Shown here: piece by piece, positions 62,501 through 64,000 of the stretch
Layout of the letters: every line of letters starts with the position of its first letter
Numbering within the stretch: position 1 is the first letter of the stretch
NCBI GenBank assembly: GCA_022432975.1
Contig: CM039505.1
Span: 49,559,897-49,623,896 of the forward strand
From: Begonia masoniana
Taxonomy: Eukaryota > Streptophyta > Magnoliopsida > Cucurbitales > Begoniaceae
Direction of reading: 5' to 3'
Length of the DNA: 64,000 nucleotides
Position numbers and translations under genes: made by a program
The notes under the pieces: model-generated
What the model was told of the DNA's origin: nothing
Databases searched by the model: none
The model's input: only the letters and a program-made list of their open reading frames with translations

Positions 62501-64000
62501 AACAGATAATATGAAAAACTTTATTAAGAAAATGAAATTACTTTACTAACCTTTATGTCTTTTAATCTCCCGACAACTTCCCACGTGACCTTTGGAACTT
62601 CCATCGTCACTGTTACTCTCGCTAAGTACAGTCACTCTATTTTAAAGCAAAGCCCCAGCTTCCTCTGGCTTAATATGTTCGATGTGGGATTTCAGTTGCT
62701 TGAACTGGCATGATTCTAAAACATCCTCAACCCCTATTTTCCAGACGGGAGGAAGAAAAACAACTGTGAAACTAGATCAAGACGTTGGGAAAAACCCAAA
62801 GTATTTCTGAAAAATTGGCGATAGCTCAATCAGTACATAATGCTGTCTGAAGATCATCCGATTCGAAAAAAAGGTAAGAAACGGAGGGGAAAATCAACTC
62901 ACTTGATCGTAACTCCTCCCTTGAAGTTGTAGCGGGTGACGTCAAAGTAAGCCTTCCTGAAGTGAAAATCTCGACGTTAGTATAATTTTCCAAAATATTT
63001 TTTATTTTTGGATAAATCCATCAAGATGGCAAAATATAGATACCGGGCCAACTGGTTGCTCCGATGTGGCGAACTACCCGCATCGTGGTCGAGGTTCCTT
63101 CGACGTGCAATGTAAACTCGTCGTCGGGTAGGTCCACACCTTTCGGAATCATTTGGTCTCGCAAATGTTCGAGGCATCTATAAAGAAATTTCAATAGAAT
63201 TGATTAATTTGGGTTGTCACTCCTTTCAACAAATGTATATGAAAGGATATAACACTAGATTTTCATCAATTTTTCACGCTAATCTTACCTTCTAATATGT
63301 CATATATGTGTGATTTATTGATTAGCAGAATCATTTTTTTTTTAAATCGATCGTAACAAGTTAACGTTCGAGAAGAAGATACTTGTTGATTTCCTTGAGA
63401 TATTTGTCGTAGGCCGGAAAATGGAGGTGATCAGAGGTGGTTGCTGTCAAAATTTCGAAGGTAAATCCGCCATTAACGACATCTGCAATCAGCGGACACA
63501 GTCTTCCCAACCACACAAATGCATCTTCTCCCACATCTGCTTCATTGTCGACCTACAGTTCCGATAAAAAAACTCACTTATGACTTCTCTCTCTAAAAAC
63601 TACTCAGCAAATATGACTTCTAAAAAGTGTTTTCCAAATATAATCTTAGTTTGTATGAAGCATTTTCTTGTGTTTTTCAAAATAATTTTTTGAAAATCTA
63701 TTTATTGCTTACAAGTAATGGCATTAGATCTGAATAGAAAAGAGAAATCTCATCCTGCTCCAGAGCAACTTTTGCAGGCAATTTTACATCTTCTTTCTCT
63801 TTGGCTTCACTCTCCTGCAAAATCAAACTAAAAAATGTGAAAAAACTGTGTTTGATCAAACTGGGTAGTTTCAGTTCTTGCTAAGACCTTTGATCTGTTG
63901 GAATATTATCTCTATTAAGTGGTTTAATAAATATATAAAAAAAATACAGAAAATAACATGTGTTATAACTACCCACTTTCCACGTTTATTCTCTCTGATG

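Overview
The window is nuclear DNA of a flowering plant, most likely a eudicot; I cannot name the species. The evidence is genes with GT-AG introns, a plastid-targeted PNPase, a LOB-domain transcription factor, a DUF639 protein, and a dense load of plant transposons (SIRE-type Ty1/copia, Mutator-like, tRNA-promoter foldback elements). No tRNA, rRNA, CRISPR or bacterial-type operon was found.

Layout. Positions 1-5343 hold the 5' part of a minus-strand chloroplast polyribonucleotide nucleotidyltransferase gene (nine exons seen, the rest beyond the left edge). A 429-bp foldback element (6134-6562) precedes a dnaJ-72-like J-domain gene (+, 7299-9248), a membrane steroid-binding (cytochrome b5-like) gene (+, 10562-11702) and a four-exon gene for a small tail-anchored protein (-, 12616-15230).

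From about 16.6 to 46.15 kb lies a nested transposon block. The host is a decayed Mutator-like element (MULE) with transposase remnants on + and a 'putative plant transposon protein' ORF on -. A minus-strand array LTR-internal-LTR-internal-LTR of a SIRE-lineage copia element (16765-37407, outer duplication GGCGG) sits in its left end. A 2.2-kb LTR-like piece sits inside its transposase. A solo LTR of the same copia family (43220-44725, duplication ATGAA) splits its minus-strand ORF. The copia element carries, downstream of pol, an extra sense ORF with what looks like the same transposon-protein domain as the MULE.

The right part holds a LOB-domain gene broken by an 86-bp duplication (46170-47122), a complete ten-exon DUF639 membrane protein gene (49541-52888) with a partial second copy at 62944-63896, foldback elements with tRNA-like promoters (49154-49458, 55492-56486), a small KS-dehydrin-like gene (59839-60111), a GW/WG-repeat coding fragment (60500-61113) and inverted copies of a CDC48-like AAA+ gene fragment (62030-62710).

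Assembly quality matters here. Two pure poly-T runs (1500 nt at 30590-32089 and 822 nt at 58693-59514) are unlikely to be real. Most differences between the two copia copies are one-base homopolymer indels, so many frame breaks may be sequencing errors.
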